Positions 19,676-28,482 of a DNA stretch of 64,000 nucleotides are shown here, one piece after another. The notes under the pieces were generated by a model. The model did not search any database, was not told the DNA's origin, and saw only the letters and a program-made list of their open reading frames with translations. The translations under genes were made by a program, and so were the position numbers. This DNA comes from Gilliamella apicola (lineage in GTDB: Bacteria; Pseudomonadota; Gammaproteobacteria; Enterobacterales; Orbaceae): contig NZ_CP007445.1 in NCBI RefSeq assembly GCF_000599985.1, positions 620,001 through 684,000 of the forward strand, given 5' to 3'. Each line of letters starts with the position of its first letter. Position 1 is the first letter of the stretch.

Positions 19676-19696
19676 CAAAATAACTTGGTTATTTTG
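19676..19696 (+). repeat. Module-boundary hairpin, before effector 2
   Basis: CAAAATAAC and GTTATTTTG form a perfect nine-base stem with a TTG loop. Comparable ACAAAATA/TATTTTG hairpins occur at 22724-22742 and 25826-25854, each upstream of an effector paralogue. Confidence 0.5.
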
Positions 19697-19766
19697 AATA
19701 AACACTAATAAATAATAATGATAAATTAATTATTTAATATAAATATAATAAAAAAGGAATGGAGAT

Positions 19767-21245
19767 ATGGCAATATGTAGTTTTCCCAAAACTAGTTCAC
19801 TAATAGGTAAGGCTTCAACTTCTTGCTTGCGACGTTTTACCATCCACTTTAGAAGACCTGATACACTTAAGCAAAAACAGAATGCTCCTTATAAAGGTGA
19901 GTATGGTTTTGATTGGTTACGTGATGAATATATTTATCCGATTGAAAAGATTAAATATGATAATCATCTAACAAATGCTCGAAAAAAAATAAAAAATAAA
20001 ATACTACCATTATGTTTAAAACCCAAAAAGCTAAAAGAAGAATATAAAAAAGATGTAGAGAATCCTATCAAACCATATGAACAAGATTATTATCCAGCTT
20101 GGTTGTCTATTTTTGCTTGTGATGTGCAAGGCAATAATGCAGATGCAGGTTCAGAATTGCACAAAGATGGCGTTTATTTAGATCTGCAATTAGATGAAAT
20201 TGATGAAATTATTAATGATGGCACTGAAATTTTTTTTAAAACAAGTGATCCATGTCTAAAAATCACACCTAACAAGATTGCTATTTCAGAATTTTTGAAT
20301 ACCTCGAAAGAAAAACGGAAACTAAATGAAAAAATTGGTAAACCGGAAATCCATTTTTATAAATTAGAAAATGCCGTTAAAATTATATGTCAAGGTGACA
20401 CGTTAAAAGAACATGGTCAGATAAAAGTCTTTGCCAAACTCGGTTCGACTGAAATTGAAGTTGGTCAATTGATGGTGTATCAAAATGACATAATAGGTAA
20501 AGCCAATATTTTCGTGGTTAATGTCATTACAAAATATGATAACAATAATAATAAAATCATTCCTCAATCACATCCTTCATTGGATAATTTATTTAACTCT
20601 CAATCCTTTAATCAAGCTATGATAAAGGTTGAAATTAAAGCAATTGAAGATTTTGATTTATTCGCTTTAAAAGAAAAAGAAGAGGATGTTAAGAAATTTT
20701 TAGATGATATTAATAATTCAATATTTGTGGATGAGAATAGTCGAACGCAGCCAAGCGTTGTAAGAAACAACCTTTGTGATTTATATAATCATTATGGAAA
20801 ACATAAACCTAAAGATAATATAAGTATCAATGATGAAGGTCATTATAATACCTATTTATTATTTACTAATAAAGTAATAGAGTGGAAAAATCAAGATACA
20901 GTTAAAGGAATAGCATATTATAGTGGTACACCGAAAAGAGATTTCGAATGGGGAAATATGTTTGTTATTTTTGGTAATGCTCTTACAGAAGATCATACTA
21001 TTGTTCATGAAGCAGGGCATAGTTTTTCATTACCACACTCATTTGAATGGAGTTTATCTCCACATATTTTTTATCATGGTTATACTGAAAATTATATGGA
21101 TTATTCTCAGCATCAATATTTAGATTCAAAAAGAAAGCCTCGCCTTGAACGTAATAAATATAGTGGAAATATGTACTCTTTTTTTAAATGGCAGTGGGAT
21201 CTGATGCGTAAGGATAAAAGTATTGAAATATTGCAAAAGGAATGA
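19767..21245 (+). CDS. Metzincin-like zinc metallopeptidase, putative T6SS effector, paralogue 2
   Basis: A 492-residue paralogue of the protein at 17997, with the same leader (AAAAAGGAAT, then ATGGCA) and the same N-terminal block including GEYGFDWLRDEYIYPIE. The zinc motif is HEAGH at 414-418 with H424, and the Met-turn candidate is M444 in ENYMDY. The C-terminal end KWQWDLMRKDKS is shared with the other copies. Between about residues 300 and 390 it diverges strongly from paralogues 1, 3 and 4. Two signal-peptide-bearing proteins follow immediately and are probably its immunity factors. Confidence 0.75.
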   Translation: MAICSFPKTSSLIGKASTSCLRRFTIHFRRPDTLKQKQNAPYKGEYGFDWLRDEYIYPIEKIKYDNHLTNARKKIKNKILPLCLKPKKLKEEYKKDVENPIKPYEQDYYPAWLSIFACDVQGNNADAGSELHKDGVYLDLQLDEIDEIINDGTEIFFKTSDPCLKITPNKIAISEFLNTSKEKRKLNEKIGKPEIHFYKLENAVKIICQGDTLKEHGQIKVFAKLGSTEIEVGQLMVYQNDIIGKANIFVVNVITKYDNNNNKIIPQSHPSLDNLFNSQSFNQAMIKVEIKAIEDFDLFALKEKEEDVKKFLDDINNSIFVDENSRTQPSVVRNNLCDLYNHYGKHKPKDNISINDEGHYNTYLLFTNKVIEWKNQDTVKGIAYYSGTPKRDFEWGNMFVIFGNALTEDHTIVHEAGHSFSLPHSFEWSLSPHIFYHGYTENYMDYSQHQYLDSKRKPRLERNKYSGNMYSFFKWQWDLMRKDKSIEILQKE

Positions 21246-21249
21246 GTAC

Positions 21250-22167
21250 ATGAACTTTAAGCGTTTTTTCTATAGCTTTTTTATAATGTTATTATTAAGT
21301 TTCTTAGCAAAAGCTTATATGCCTAGTCGTCAGGATATTTCGACAATTACTATTAATAGTATTTGTGGTTTTGAAAGCTCATTAATAATCAAAATAACAA
21401 CTAATTCAATTATTATCCCCCAAGGTTTTTGTAACAAGAAAGAATGTTCTACAGATGGTCATGAAATACAATATTTAGGGTATCATGATATTTTTAAATT
21501 TGTTCCTGAGCAATATCTAACAGGATCAAATTATATTTCTCCAATCACATATGATGGTTGGGCTACAACTAAATTAGAAATTTGCTTTGTTGATGGTCGT
21601 TGTCATTTGTTGAATTATGAAAAGTCTGATAATAAAGAGATGATACTTTTTGATAATAAACTAAACGAAATACTATCTGGTAAAAGTAAATATCAATTCC
21701 ATTCGAAAACAATTCCTCCAATGCCCAAAGTGATTTTTGATAAAAAAAATCTAATATCGATTAATCTATATCAATTAATTGGTTACCCTTTTACTGAAGT
21801 ATTATTATTTACAATCACTGCTGATTCAATAACTAAATATCCCTCAAAAAAGTGTTATTTAATCTATGGGGAACTTGAATGTGAGGAAAAAAGAGAAAGT
21901 ATTCGCTACCAAGATAAATATAATATTTTTAAAGCTTTTCCAACTTTATTTTTATCTGGCTCTAATTTTATTGATCTCAGGGAATATGGTGGAGGAGAAG
22001 GTAATGACTTTGAATTATTCAAAATTGAAGGTTGTTTTACTGATGGTCATTGTAATATATGGGATTCTGATGTTGTTAATCGCTATCATGATGATCAAAC
22101 AACGGAATTCCTAAATAAAATAAGGAAACTTTATTACGATACTCTGAAAAGCAATACTACAAATTAA
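21250..22167 (+). CDS. Periplasmic two-module immunity-like protein for effector 2
   Basis: A 305-residue protein with a signal peptide (residues 1-22, ending AKA|Y). The mature part consists of two related modules (about 27-155 and 165-300). Each contains a Cys pair around GFCNKKEC or KKCYLIYGELEC, a Y-x-x-x-x-DIFKF/NIFKA segment followed by a P-x-x-x-L-S/T-GSN motif, and a second pair CFVDGRC or CFTDGHC. The start at 21250 is used because it directly precedes the signal sequence and lies five bases past the effector stop. An upstream in-frame ATG overlaps the effector. The immunity role is inferred from position and export. Confidence 0.65.
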   Translation: MNFKRFFYSFFIMLLLSFLAKAYMPSRQDISTITINSICGFESSLIIKITTNSIIIPQGFCNKKECSTDGHEIQYLGYHDIFKFVPEQYLTGSNYISPITYDGWATTKLEICFVDGRCHLLNYEKSDNKEMILFDNKLNEILSGKSKYQFHSKTIPPMPKVIFDKKNLISINLYQLIGYPFTEVLLFTITADSITKYPSKKCYLIYGELECEEKRESIRYQDKYNIFKAFPTLFLSGSNFIDLREYGGGEGNDFELFKIEGCFTDGHCNIWDSDVVNRYHDDQTTEFLNKIRKLYYDTLKSNTTN

Positions 22168-22203
22168 TTGAAAGTAAAAATTCAATACGTAAATGGAATA
22201 ATG

Positions 22204-22695
22204 ATGAAAACAAAGATATTTTGGGGTTGGTTATTCGTTTTTTTAAGTTTTATTGCTAATGCAAAAATAGTCGATACTGATGATTTTGAAATTATTATCT
22301 ATGATTCAAAGCCTGAAGCACCCGTCGGAAGAATGCGTCTTGAGATCACAGAAGACTATATTGTTAAATACGCAACATTAACTTGTGTTCAAAACGAGAA
22401 TGTTCGAAGTTGTATAGTTAATGAGCCTGATAGTAAATATAGAGGCAATCATAATCTGTTTCAATTAATCCCAGAAAGATTTTTAACAGAAGATGGTTAT
22501 TATAATATGCAAGAGTATGATGGTTCTGGCTATAAGATTTCCATTTGTGCTAATTCAATTTACGGTTGTAGTTTATTTAGTTCTAACACGCCAGATCGTA
22601 AAGATAAAGATGTCGCAGAATTTTTGGATAAAATAGACCAACTTTTAGCAGGTAAAAGTGAATATCAATTTGAACCTATCTTAATGGATAAATAA
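22204..22695 (+). CDS. Periplasmic single-module immunity-like protein for effector 2
   Basis: A 163-residue exported protein (signal peptide MKTKIFWGWLFVFLSFIANA) with one copy of the module found twice in its neighbour. It has a Cys pair in TCVQNENVRSC, then KYRGNHNLFQLIPERFL, a second pair ICANSIYGC, and the ending AEFLDKIDQLLAGKSEYQFEP. ATG codons lie at 22201 and 22204; the second has better spacing from GGA at 22195. It starts 36 bases after the two-module gene. Co-expression and a periplasmic protective role are inferred. Confidence 0.62.
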   Translation: MKTKIFWGWLFVFLSFIANAKIVDTDDFEIIIYDSKPEAPVGRMRLEITEDYIVKYATLTCVQNENVRSCIVNEPDSKYRGNHNLFQLIPERFLTEDGYYNMQEYDGSGYKISICANSIYGCSLFSSNTPDRKDKDVAEFLDKIDQLLAGKSEYQFEPILMDK

Positions 22696-22723
22696 AGATA
22701 ATAAAAAATTTAAGTATCTATAC

Positions 22724-22742
22724 AAAATAAGCAAGTTATTTT
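22724..22742 (+). repeat. Module-boundary hairpin, before effector 3
   Basis: AAAATAA (22724-22730) and TTATTTT (22736-22742) pair around GCAAG, 58 bases upstream of the next effector. It matches the hairpins at 19676 and 25826 in position and sequence theme. Confidence 0.45.
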
Positions 22743-22800
22743 TAATAAACAATAATAAAAATAACTTAATGATTAAAAATAATTAAAAAGGAATTTAGAT

Positions 22801-24306
22801 ATGGCAGTATGTAATTTTCCTCAAACTAGCCCGCCAATAGGTCAGGCCTCTACCTCTTGCTTGCTAAAATTTACCATTCATTTTAGAAGACCAGCGAAAC
22901 TTAAGCAAAAAAAGGGTGCTCCTCCTTATAAAGGGGAGTATGGTTTTGATTGGTTACGTGATGAGTATATATACCCTATTGAAGAGGTGTTATATGACGA
23001 CAGGGAAGATTTATCCCACCCGAAACCTATAAATAAGTATTGTGCACTCTGTCTAGATTCTGAAAAACTTAAACTTGAGTATCTCAGTAAAAGTATTAAG
23101 CCACATGGCCAAGATTATTATCCTGCTTGGCTCTCTATTTTTGCTTCTAAAGTTAAAAGCGATAATGCAGACAAAGGCTCAGATATGCATAAAGATGGCG
23201 TTTATTTAGATCTGCAACTTGATGAGATAGATAAGATAATTAATGATGGCACAGAAATTTTTTTCAAACCCAGTGAACGATGTCTAAAAATCACACCCGA
23301 AAAGATTTCTATTGAAAAATTTCTAAAAACCTCGATAAAGAAACGATCAATCAATAAAGATACCGATACAGAAATTAGTTATTATCTGCTAGAAAATGCC
23401 ATTAAAATTATGTGCCAAGGAGACACGTTAAAAGAACACGGGCAGATAAAAGTCTTTGCCAAACTCGGTTCGACTGAAATTGAAGTTGGTCAATTGATGG
23501 TATATCAAAATGATTCAATAGGTGAAGCTAATCTAGTCGTGGTTAATGTTATTACAGAATATGACAATAATAATAATAAAGTGATTCCTCAATCACATCC
23601 ATCATTAGATGATATATTTAACAACCAATCCTTTAATCAAGCCATGATAAAGGTCAAAATTAAAGCAACTGAAAATTTTGATTTAGTTGAATTACGTAAT
23701 AAAACTAATGATAAAGATATTATTGATTTTTTGTATGATATTAAAGATAGTACATATATGAAAAGTCAAAGAAAAAATCCTAAAGATTCCCAAAAAACAA
23801 TAGAATCTGCTAGCGATATAAAAAATCGCCTTATTAAGATATATGAAAAATTCGGGAAAAACATTCCTGCGGATGGCAAACCAATCCATGATGAAAAACA
23901 TCATAATACTTATCTGTTATTTACAAATTTAAATCCTACAATGAGCAACGGTGTTGCAGTAGGAGGAGAAGCTTGTGGTAAAATGACTTCCTCACATGTA
24001 ATTGAATGGGGGAATGGATTGGTAATATTTCAATCAGGTCTTAAGGATCGTCATATTATTATTCATGAAGCAGCACATTCCTTTACATTACCTCATACAT
24101 TTGAAACCTTTTCAGAGAATGATTCAGCGAATAATAAGCATATTTTTTATCGAGGTTATACAGAAAACGTTATGGATTATAATGCGTATCTAATTTCTGG
24201 TAAGCCACTAGTATATGATCAAAATAAATATGATGGTCAAATGTATTCTTTCTTCAAATGGCAATGGGACTTGATGCGAAAAGACAAAAAAAGTATTAAA
24301 TATTAA
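22801..24306 (+). CDS. Metzincin-like zinc metallopeptidase, putative T6SS effector, paralogue 3
   Basis: A 501-residue member of the same family, closest to paralogue 2 through its middle region (GDTLKEHGQIKVFAKLGST is identical in both). The zinc motif is HEAAH at 422-426 with H432; M458 in ENVMDY is the Met-turn candidate, with a slightly longer loop than in the other copies. The region around residues 295-400, between the conserved middle and the catalytic motif, is the variable part. It is followed by its own pair of two-module and single-module immunity-like genes. Confidence 0.75.
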   Translation: MAVCNFPQTSPPIGQASTSCLLKFTIHFRRPAKLKQKKGAPPYKGEYGFDWLRDEYIYPIEEVLYDDREDLSHPKPINKYCALCLDSEKLKLEYLSKSIKPHGQDYYPAWLSIFASKVKSDNADKGSDMHKDGVYLDLQLDEIDKIINDGTEIFFKPSERCLKITPEKISIEKFLKTSIKKRSINKDTDTEISYYLLENAIKIMCQGDTLKEHGQIKVFAKLGSTEIEVGQLMVYQNDSIGEANLVVVNVITEYDNNNNKVIPQSHPSLDDIFNNQSFNQAMIKVKIKATENFDLVELRNKTNDKDIIDFLYDIKDSTYMKSQRKNPKDSQKTIESASDIKNRLIKIYEKFGKNIPADGKPIHDEKHHNTYLLFTNLNPTMSNGVAVGGEACGKMTSSHVIEWGNGLVIFQSGLKDRHIIIHEAAHSFTLPHTFETFSENDSANNKHIFYRGYTENVMDYNAYLISGKPLVYDQNKYDGQMYSFFKWQWDLMRKDKKSIKY

Positions 24307-24318
24307 AAGGAATAGGTA

Positions 24319-25305
24319 GTGAAAGTTAAAAATATTTTTTGCTCAATCTTTATATTATTTTTATTAAGTTTTACGGTAAAAGCGGACAAATTTAATCGCC
24401 AGGATATTTCGACATTGACTATTGAGGATATTGGTCGTTCTAAACATGTAGTATTTATGAAAATTACAACTAATTCAATTATTATTCCACATGGGTTTTG
24501 TACAGATAAACAATGCCCTAAAGATGGTCAGGAAATACAATATCTAGGACATCATGATATTTTTAAATTTGTTCCTGAGATATATTTATCAGGATCAAAC
24601 TTTCTTCATCCAGAGTTATATGATGGTACGAATGCGATTAAGGTAGACATTTGTATTACAGATGGTCGTTGCCATTCATGGAATTATGGAGAGTCTGATG
24701 ATAAAGAAATGATACTTTTTTATGATAAATTGAAACAAATACGAACTGGTAAAAGTGAATATCAATTTCATCCGAAAGTGACTTCTCCAATGCCGAAAGT
24801 TATTTTTGATAAAAAAAATCTGAAATCAATTAATATATATCAATTAATTGCTTACCCTTTTCATGAAGTGTTGTTATATACCATTACTGCTGATTCAATA
24901 ACTGAATATCCTTCCAAAATATGCCATTTAAACATTGGTGAACTTCAATGTAAGGTATTAAGTAAAAGTATTCAGTACCAAGATAAATATAATATTTTTA
25001 AAGCTTTTCCAACTTTGTTTTTATCAAGCTCTAATTTTATTGATGTCAGGAGATATGGTGGAGGAGATATTAATGACGATCCATTATTCAAAATAGAAGG
25101 TTGTTTTACTGATGGTCATTGCAATATATGGGATTTGTATACTGGGAATCACGAGATTGATAACTTTTTTAATCGCTATCATGATGATATTACTAATCGT
25201 TATAATGATGATGAAGCAAAAGAATTTCAAAGCAAAATAACACAACTTTATTACGATACAGTGATAAGTAATCTTAAATTTAATCGTAAGAAAACAAAAG
25301 AATAA
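24319..25305 (+). CDS. Periplasmic two-module immunity-like protein for effector 3
   Basis: A 328-residue paralogue of the protein at 21250, starting at GTG with AAAGGAATA upstream. The signal peptide ends VKA|D. Both modules are recognisable, with Cys pairs GFCTDKQC and CITDGRC in the first and KICHLNIGELQC and CFTDGHC in the second. Conserved stretches ITADSITEYPSK and YNIFKAFPTLFL almost match its paralogue, whereas a loop near residues 280-300 is longer (NRYHDDITNRYNDDE). Export and position suggest immunity to the effector just upstream. Confidence 0.65.
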   Translation: MKVKNIFCSIFILFLLSFTVKADKFNRQDISTLTIEDIGRSKHVVFMKITTNSIIIPHGFCTDKQCPKDGQEIQYLGHHDIFKFVPEIYLSGSNFLHPELYDGTNAIKVDICITDGRCHSWNYGESDDKEMILFYDKLKQIRTGKSEYQFHPKVTSPMPKVIFDKKNLKSINIYQLIAYPFHEVLLYTITADSITEYPSKICHLNIGELQCKVLSKSIQYQDKYNIFKAFPTLFLSSSNFIDVRRYGGGDINDDPLFKIEGCFTDGHCNIWDLYTGNHEIDNFFNRYHDDITNRYNDDEAKEFQSKITQLYYDTVISNLKFNRKKTKE

Positions 25306-25316
25306 TAGGAATAATG

Positions 25317-25802
25317 ATGAAAAAAAAGATATTTTGGGGGTGGTTATTCTTTATTTTAAGTTTTGTTGTTAATGCAACAACATTTGATACTTATAATTTA
25401 AAAATAATTATTTATGATTCAACACCAGAAGCACCGGTTGGAAGAATGCGCTATGAAATCGCTGAAAACTATATTGTTAAATACGCAACATTAACTTGTG
25501 TTCAAAACGAGAATGTTAGCAGCTGCACAGCTAATGAACCTGATAGTAAATACACAGGTCATCATAATCTTTTTCAGTTAATCCCTGAAAGATATTTAAG
25601 AAGTGATGAAGATTATAATATGCAAGAATATGATGGGTCTGGTTATAAGATTTATATTACTAATTATGGAATAAACATTTTATTTAGCTCTAACACGCCA
25701 GATCGTAAAGATAAAGATGTCGCAGAATTTTTGGATAAAATCGATCAACTTTTAGCAGGTAAAAGTGAATATCAATTTGAGCCTATCGTGATGGATAAAT
25801 AA
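25317..25802 (+). CDS. Periplasmic single-module immunity-like protein for effector 3
   Basis: A 161-residue exported paralogue of the protein at 22204 (signal peptide ending VVNA). It keeps the first Cys pair in TCVQNENVSSC but has lost the second: the equivalent stretch is YITNYGINILF. The ending AEFLDKIDQLLAGKSEYQFEP is identical to its paralogue. The start at 25317 has six bases to AGGA; the ATG at 25314 would add one Met with poorer spacing. Confidence 0.62.
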   Translation: MKKKIFWGWLFFILSFVVNATTFDTYNLKIIIYDSTPEAPVGRMRYEIAENYIVKYATLTCVQNENVSSCTANEPDSKYTGHHNLFQLIPERYLRSDEDYNMQEYDGSGYKIYITNYGINILFSSNTPDRKDKDVAEFLDKIDQLLAGKSEYQFEPIVMDK

Positions 25803-25825
25803 AGAGAATAAAAAACTTAAGTATC

Positions 25826-25854
25826 TATACAAAATACCCCCGCTATTTTGTATA
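25826..25854 (+). repeat. Module-boundary hairpin, before effector 4
   Basis: TATACAAAATA and TATTTTGTATA form a perfect 11-base stem with the loop CCCCCGC. It lies 24 bases after the single-module immunity gene. No U-run follows, so it may be a processing or pausing element rather than a terminator. Confidence 0.55.
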
Positions 25855-25910
25855 TACAACAAAGGTAAGTTGTAGATTAATTAGAAATATAATTAAAAAG
25901 GAATATAGAT

Positions 25911-27407
25911 ATGGCAATATGTGATTTTCCTAAAACTAGTCCACCAATAGGTCAAACTTCAACTTCTTGTTTGCGAAAATTTACTATTCATTTTAGACGA
26001 CCTGATACACTTAAAGAAAAAAGTAATTACAGTTATCGAGGTGAATATGGTTTTGATTGGTTACGTGATGAATATATTTATCCAATAGAAAAGGTAGATG
26101 TTGATTTTAAGTCGAATAGGAATTTTGTTTACTTAAATAAAGCGGTACCCTTATGCAGAAATCCTGACGATTTGCGAGAAGAATATAAGAGAGATATAAA
26201 AAATTCAATTACACCTTATGGAATAGATTATTATCCAGCATGGTTGTCAATTTTTGCTTATAATGTTAAAGGTAATGCTGGATCGACAATGCATAAAAAA
26301 GGGATCAATCTAACCCTGCAACTTGATGAAATTGATGAGATTATTGACGATGGCACTGAAATTATTTTCAAACCTGGTAAGCCATGTTTAAAAATTACCC
26401 CTAATAAAATTTCTATTTCACATTTTCTAAAAACACCCAAAAAAACGCGCATACTGGATAGCGATACGGGTACACCAACAATAAATTATTATCAACTCGA
26501 TAGCACCATAAATATTAAATGTTTTGGCGATACTCTTAAGGAGCATGAAGAGGTAAGGGTCTTTGCAAAACTAGGAACAACGGAAGTTGAAGTCGGTAAA
26601 CTAATGGTATATCAAAATGATATTATTGGTAAAGCTAATATTGTGGTGGTAAATGTGATTACTGAATATGATGAAAAAGGTAATAAAATATATCCTCAGG
26701 CGCATAAATCATTTGAGTATCTTTATAAATATCAATCCTTTAATCAAGCTATGATTCGAACGGAAGTTATTTTAGGTGAAGAGTTAGATCTGGTTAAATT
26801 ATCTAATGTTGAGAGTAATTATGATGTTAGAAGTTTTTTAGGAGATATAAAAAATAAAAGATTTATGGAAAATGTAAATTCTGCTGAAGAGCTAACTAAA
26901 CGCTTACGCGATTTATATGAGAATTACGGGAAAAATCGACCGGAAGGAGGATTAGTCGATGAGGATGGACATTTTTATACTTATCTCTTATTTACTACAT
27001 TATCACCTGTCAATGGAAAACTTTATGGTATGGCTACAGGTAAAATGAAACATGGAAAATTAAGTTCAAAATTTGAGTATGGAAATATTTTTAGTTTATT
27101 TGCAGAAGGAGTTAATAATGATCATACGCTTGTTCACGAAGCGGCGCATACGTTTTCTTTAGATCATACATTCTCACTTGCTATAGATAATAATTATGTC
27201 TTTTATTATGGTTACACTGAAAATTATATGGATTACCATTTCTATCATACATTTAATAATTTAATCGAAAAAAAACTTATTTATACTGATAGTAAAGGTA
27301 ATACATTCTTATACCAAAAAGATAATCGTTATAAAGGTAAAATGTATTCATTTTATAAATGGCAATGGGATCAGATGCGCGAAGATCGAAGTATTGAAAA
27401 AAAATAA
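25911..27407 (+). CDS. Metzincin-like zinc metallopeptidase, putative T6SS effector, paralogue 4
   Basis: A 498-residue paralogue and the most divergent of the four. The N-terminal block is kept (MAICDFPKTSPPIGQTSTSC, GEYGFDWLRDEYIYPIEK). The zinc motif is HEAAH at 409-413 with H419, in HEAAHTFSLDH, where aspartate replaces the proline found in the other three. M440 in ENYMDY is the Met-turn candidate. A single immunity-like gene follows, instead of a pair. All four paralogues end in the conserved KWQWDxMR block. Confidence 0.75.
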   Translation: MAICDFPKTSPPIGQTSTSCLRKFTIHFRRPDTLKEKSNYSYRGEYGFDWLRDEYIYPIEKVDVDFKSNRNFVYLNKAVPLCRNPDDLREEYKRDIKNSITPYGIDYYPAWLSIFAYNVKGNAGSTMHKKGINLTLQLDEIDEIIDDGTEIIFKPGKPCLKITPNKISISHFLKTPKKTRILDSDTGTPTINYYQLDSTINIKCFGDTLKEHEEVRVFAKLGTTEVEVGKLMVYQNDIIGKANIVVVNVITEYDEKGNKIYPQAHKSFEYLYKYQSFNQAMIRTEVILGEELDLVKLSNVESNYDVRSFLGDIKNKRFMENVNSAEELTKRLRDLYENYGKNRPEGGLVDEDGHFYTYLLFTTLSPVNGKLYGMATGKMKHGKLSSKFEYGNIFSLFAEGVNNDHTLVHEAAHTFSLDHTFSLAIDNNYVFYYGYTENYMDYHFYHTFNNLIEKKLIYTDSKGNTFLYQKDNRYKGKMYSFYKWQWDQMREDRSIEKK

Positions 27408-27417
27408 GGAATACCTT

Positions 27418-28353
27418 ATGAAGTTAACAAGCCTGTTTTATAAAATATTATTGATGTTTTTTCTAATTAGCTTTATTGCTGAAGCAGATATGCATAAACG
27501 TAAAAATATTATATCCGTCACTATGTATAATTTCATTTTTGAACCACGAGAATATTGGTCGGCTGAAATCATAATTTTTCCAAGAGTTAAATTCACTGTT
27601 AACTTCTTATTAATAGAAGATAAGGTAAATTGTAATTCATTTTATTGTCCTAAAGAACGCTTATATTTAGTGCATAATAATATTAATGATTTTGTGCCAG
27701 ATGTTTTTTTAACGAAATCTTATTATGTCACTCCCGAGAATGCTGATAATGCTGATAATGATGAGTCGGAATTAGAAATCTGTTTTACGGATGGAAGCTG
27801 TAATAGATGGAATAGAGAATCTTATCCGCAGGAATTTAATACTTTATATGATAAAATGCAAATGATTTTAATGGATAAGGATGATTTATCTTATCATCAA
27901 TCTCGTCAACTACCAACTAAGGCGATTTTTGATAAAAAGGATTTAACTGAAGTTAATATCTATAAATTGAGCGCTTATCCTTTTAATGAAACGTTATTAT
28001 ACAAAATTACCAATAATGCAATAATTAAATACGCAAACAAAATATGCCAGCTAACTAATGGCGAAATTCAATGTTTAACACAAAATAACGAAACCAAATA
28101 CAAAGGTAAACATGATTATTTCAAATTATTTCCAACTTTGTTTTTAAAAGGCTCTCATTTTTCAGATCCGAGAGAAAATGGCAAAGATGGATATAAAATA
28201 GAAAGCTGTTTTAAACTAAATGATTGCGTTATCTGGAATGACCATTCTCCTTATTATAAAAATAATGAAATTAAACTATTTTTAGATAAACTTGATGAAT
28301 TGGTAACTGAAAAAACGCAGTATAAATTCGAGCCCATCGTAATGAATGAATAA
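27418..28353 (+). CDS. Periplasmic two-module immunity-like protein for effector 4, possibly chimeric
   Basis: A 311-residue exported protein (signal peptide ending AEA|D). The first module has NCNSFYC and CFTDGSC, the second KICQLTNGEIQC and CFKLNDC. Unlike the other two-module proteins it ends KYKFEPIVMNE-like (QYKFEPIVMNE), which matches the tail of the single-module proteins (EYQFEPIVMDK). It may therefore be a fusion of the two types, or preserve an ancestral form. The start at 27418 is chosen because it begins the signal peptide and GGAA lies just upstream. Confidence 0.62.
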   Translation: MKLTSLFYKILLMFFLISFIAEADMHKRKNIISVTMYNFIFEPREYWSAEIIIFPRVKFTVNFLLIEDKVNCNSFYCPKERLYLVHNNINDFVPDVFLTKSYYVTPENADNADNDESELEICFTDGSCNRWNRESYPQEFNTLYDKMQMILMDKDDLSYHQSRQLPTKAIFDKKDLTEVNIYKLSAYPFNETLLYKITNNAIIKYANKICQLTNGEIQCLTQNNETKYKGKHDYFKLFPTLFLKGSHFSDPRENGKDGYKIESCFKLNDCVIWNDHSPYYKNNEIKLFLDKLDELVTEKTQYKFEPIVMNE

Positions 28354-28370
28354 AAAAATTTTAATATTTG

Positions 28371-28426
28371 TTATAGCGAGTTATTTTGGAAAATAAAGGA
28401 AACTTTTTTAACCCTTGAGGATTTTT
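28371..28426 (+). repeat. Right copy of direct repeat bracketing the island
   Basis: It holds TTATAGCGAGTTATTTT (28371-28387), GGAAAATAAAGGA (28388-28400) and TTGAGGATTTTT (28415-28426), in the same order as the copy at 13584-13647. This copy is shorter because it lacks short spacers between the blocks. Confidence 0.7.
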
Positions 28427-28482
28427 AATATAGATTTATATAGCTGTAGTAGTTTAATTTTATTCTGAAATCATATTGAAAT

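Larger units (their letters stand above)
19446..19766 (+). other. Spacer after effector 1, possibly a decayed immunity gene
   Basis: This 321-base spacer takes the place where effectors 2, 3 and 4 each have an immunity gene. At 19449 a 30-codon frame starts at the same spacing as the intact gene after effector 2 and encodes MNF..LFILLLS, resembling the start of that gene's signal peptide, before a stop at 19541. A hairpin at 19676-19696 matches those at later module boundaries. The rest is AT-rich with no clear homology visible by eye. Confidence 0.4.
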
